From JANRKT01 sp033763355 (lineage in GTDB: Bacteria; Bacteroidota; Bacteroidia; Chitinophagales; Chitinophagaceae), in the NCBI GenBank assembly GCA_033763355.1, contig JANRKT010000031.1, forward strand, positions 1-8,349: DNA of 8,349 bases. Direction: 5' to 3'. The notes beneath the pieces were generated by a model. It was not told the DNA's origin, made no database searches, and saw nothing but the letters and a program-made list of their open reading frames with translations. Shown here piece after piece: positions 7,432-8,349 of this stretch. A program made the position numbers and the translations under genes. Position 1 is the first letter of the stretch. Each line of letters begins with the position of its first letter.

Positions 7432-7614
7432 TTAATGTTTTGAAACAAGACGATAATACTTAATTATAATTCCGACTATCGCCATCAGCATTATAATGCC
7501 AAGCACTATCAATGTACCAGTTCTTATAAAACTCATCCACAAGGGCTTTACAGGGTCTTTGATCCTGCTGTAAACTGGTTTACTGCGGGTAATTGACCTT
7601 TTTTTATTAGTCAT
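7432..7614 (-). CDS. Small cationic single-pass membrane protein of unknown function
   Basis: The product has 60 residues if translation begins at the ATG at 7612-7614. An upstream in-frame ATG at 7657-7659 would add 15 mostly aromatic/hydrophobic residues (MRWFLHFYHFVYNVV). The shorter form is preferred because it gives a simple layout: a basic cytoplasmic N-terminus (TNKKRSITRSK, then YSRIKDPVKP), one membrane helix near 30-52 (RTGTLIVLGIIMLMAIVGII) and a short KYYRLVSKH tail. It is not recognised as a named family. Its stop lies only 8 bp before the RND pump's ATG, so it is almost certainly cotranscribed and perhaps translationally coupled to the pump. By analogy with small RND-associated membrane proteins such as AcrZ, it might modulate the pump; that is inference from context only. 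Confidence 0.62.
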   Translation of the reverse strand: MTNKKRSITRSKPVYSRIKDPVKPLWMSFIRTGTLIVLGIIMLMAIVGIIIKYYRLVSKH

Positions 7615-7685
7615 AACCACATTGTAAACGAAATGATAAAAATGTAGAAACCAGCGCATGATAACTGCACTGAAATAAGAGAAAA

Positions 7686-8006
7686 TTAAGCAGTTAGCTT
7701 TGGAGGCTGCCAGATAGAATAGGAAACTTCTGAATTAAAATTTTCATCATCAAGGGGGTCCTTTTCAGATCGAAAAATAATTTTTACGAACTGTACCTTA
7801 CTCAGAGGATGATAAAAGGCTGTAGCTGCACAGCATGAACAGGTGCAAAAAGGCGTGCACGCTTCTTTCGAATGATTATGTGCCTGGTGATTGGAGGAAG
7901 CTGAAATTTTTGATTCTGATTTTGCATTGCATTCCGTGCTGTCGCTACACGCAAGGCATGACAGGTAGAGCAGGGAAAAGCCTAAAAAGAAAAATAAAAA
8001 TTTCAT
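7686..8006 (-). CDS. DUF6660-like small secreted Cys/His-rich protein
   Basis: This 106-residue exported protein starts at the ATG at 8004-8006. A longer frame from 8132 would overlap the preceding PepSY gene and place the obvious signal peptide (MKFLFFFLGFSLLYLSCLAC) in mid-protein, so the short start is chosen. C17 or C20 could be a lipidated cysteine, but neither is a perfect lipobox. The mature part has H40, H43 and H45, then a cluster CTPFCTCSCC (C50, C54, C56, C58, C59), and ends SYSIWQPPK. This architecture matches my recollection of the DUF6660 family, found beside CzcA/CusA pumps in Bacteroidota; its function is not known. The His/Cys cluster suggests periplasmic or surface metal binding, which is inference. 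It precedes the small membrane protein gene by 71 bp. Confidence 0.8.
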   Translation of the reverse strand: MKFLFFFLGFSLLYLSCLACSDSTECNAKSESKISASSNHQAHNHSKEACTPFCTCSCCAATAFYHPLSKVQFVKIIFRSEKDPLDDENFNSEVSYSIWQPPKLTA

Positions 8007-8011
8007 TGAAG

Positions 8012-8070
8012 CAAAAATAGCAGGATATATTGCAATTTTCAGTAGAAATAGACTCCTAAAATGGCAATAT
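8012..8070 (-). promoter_or_regulatory. Inverted repeat and possible promoter upstream of the DUF6660-like gene
   Basis: Arms ATATTGCAATTTT (8027-8039) and AAAATGGCAATAT (8058-8070) are complementary at 12 of 13 positions around an 18-nt loop. Just downstream on the minus strand, TATTTTTG (8019-8012) fits the Bacteroidota -7 consensus TAnnTTTG, but it leaves only 5 nt before the ATG and has no clear -33 TTTG partner. The dyad could be an operator for a metal-responsive regulator or a weak AT-rich hairpin ending the PepSY transcript. No specific regulator can be named. Confidence 0.35.
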
Positions 8071-8089
8071 GGTTGCAAAAGATGGAAGA

Positions 8090-8349
8090 TCAGGCTATTT
8101 TTTCCGATTTCGCAACCCGTTTTCTGCCCCATTTTGAACTGACAAAGAATAATGCAAACCCACTTATCACAGTGATCAATCCAAAAATGGAAAATATTCG
8201 AAGCAGCAAGTTACCGATATGATCCCTACTTTCATAATCCATCGTGTGCATCATCCACAGAAAATCAAATATTCTCCATTTATTATTCCTGAATTTTTGA
8301 ATAGTTCCTAATTCACTGGCAACGTAAACAGTCGTTTTTGATGGATGTT
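8090..8349 (-). CDS. PepSY-domain membrane protein, C-terminal part (runs off window)
   Basis: The last 85 residues of a PepSY-associated transmembrane protein are present; the 5' part is beyond the window. The fragment reads KTTVYVASELGTIQ, then NNKWRIFDFLWMMHTMDY, then a single hydrophobic helix (about 48-69, LLLRIFSIFGLITVISGFAL) and a basic tail ending SEKIA. The KWRIFDFLWMMHTMDY segment followed by a final helix is typical of the PepSY-TM C-terminus in Bacteroidota. PepSY-TM proteins are often found with iron, copper or other metal uptake and resistance genes; biochemical roles are poorly defined, with some linked to membrane reduction of metals or siderophores. It lies upstream of and in the same direction as the DUF6660-like gene (83-bp gap), so it may belong to the same metal-response cluster. 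Confidence 0.85.
   Translation of the reverse strand, partial: HPSKTTVYVASELGTIQKFRNNKWRIFDFLWMMHTMDYESRDHIGNLLLRIFSIFGLITVISGFALFFVSSKWGRKRVAKSEKIA

Noticed and set aside
7662..7696. Perfect 7-bp inverted repeat TAACTGC/GCAGTTA with a 21-nt loop at the end of the DUF6660-like gene
   Set aside because: It is short, AT-rich, has a long loop and no following T-run. It is not distinguishable from chance.
8007..8132. N-terminal extension of the DUF6660-like frame to an ATG at 8132
   Set aside because: It would overlap the PepSY gene's 3' end and bury a clear signal peptide 42 residues into the protein. The start at 8006 fits family length and topology.

Overview
The window looks like a heavy-metal resistance and homeostasis cluster from a member of the Bacteroidota, probably a Chitinophagaceae- or Sphingobacteriia-type organism. 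The grounds are AT-rich DNA, A-rich rather than Shine-Dalgarno leaders in front of most genes, a DUF6660-type Cys-rich small protein, and an RND pump fused to a TolC-like outer-membrane factor. Every gene that can be supported reads on the minus strand, so transcription runs from high to low coordinates. No rRNA, tRNA, CRISPR array, transposase or integrase is visible. Placement below phylum is inference.

In transcription order the layout is as follows. (1) The 3' end of a PepSY-domain membrane protein (8090-8349, cut by the window edge). (2) An 83-bp gap with a 13-bp inverted repeat, then a small secreted Cys/His-rich DUF6660-like protein (7686-8006). (3) A 60-residue cationic single-pass membrane protein (7432-7614). 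(4) A 1458-residue CzcA-type RND pump with a TolC/CzcC-type outer-membrane factor fused to its C-terminus (3047-7423). (5) A lipoprotein periplasmic adaptor of the CzcB/CusB type (1806-3020). Genes 3 to 5 are separated by 8 and 26 bp and are probably one operon.

Next comes the only sizeable gap, 226 bp (1580-1805). It holds a nested inverted repeat and a short open frame of unknown status that ends 11 bp before the next gene. A second tight block follows: an MgtC/SapB-family membrane protein (1112-1579), a NicO/LysE-like six-helix membrane protein with His-rich loops (459-1073), and the N-terminal 148 residues of a Zn/Cd/Pb-type P1B ATPase that runs off the window (1-444).

Read together, the P-type ATPase and the NicO-like protein would move metal from cytoplasm to periplasm, and the adaptor plus pump/outer-membrane-factor fusion would move periplasmic metal out of the cell. 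The PepSY and DUF6660 proteins are candidate periplasmic partners of unknown function. Residues in the pump favour divalent cations (Zn, Co, Cd, Ni) over Cu/Ag. The most interesting points are the pump/OMF fusion joined by a signal-peptide-like segment, the two small companion proteins, and the unexplained intergenic element upstream of the mgtC-like gene.
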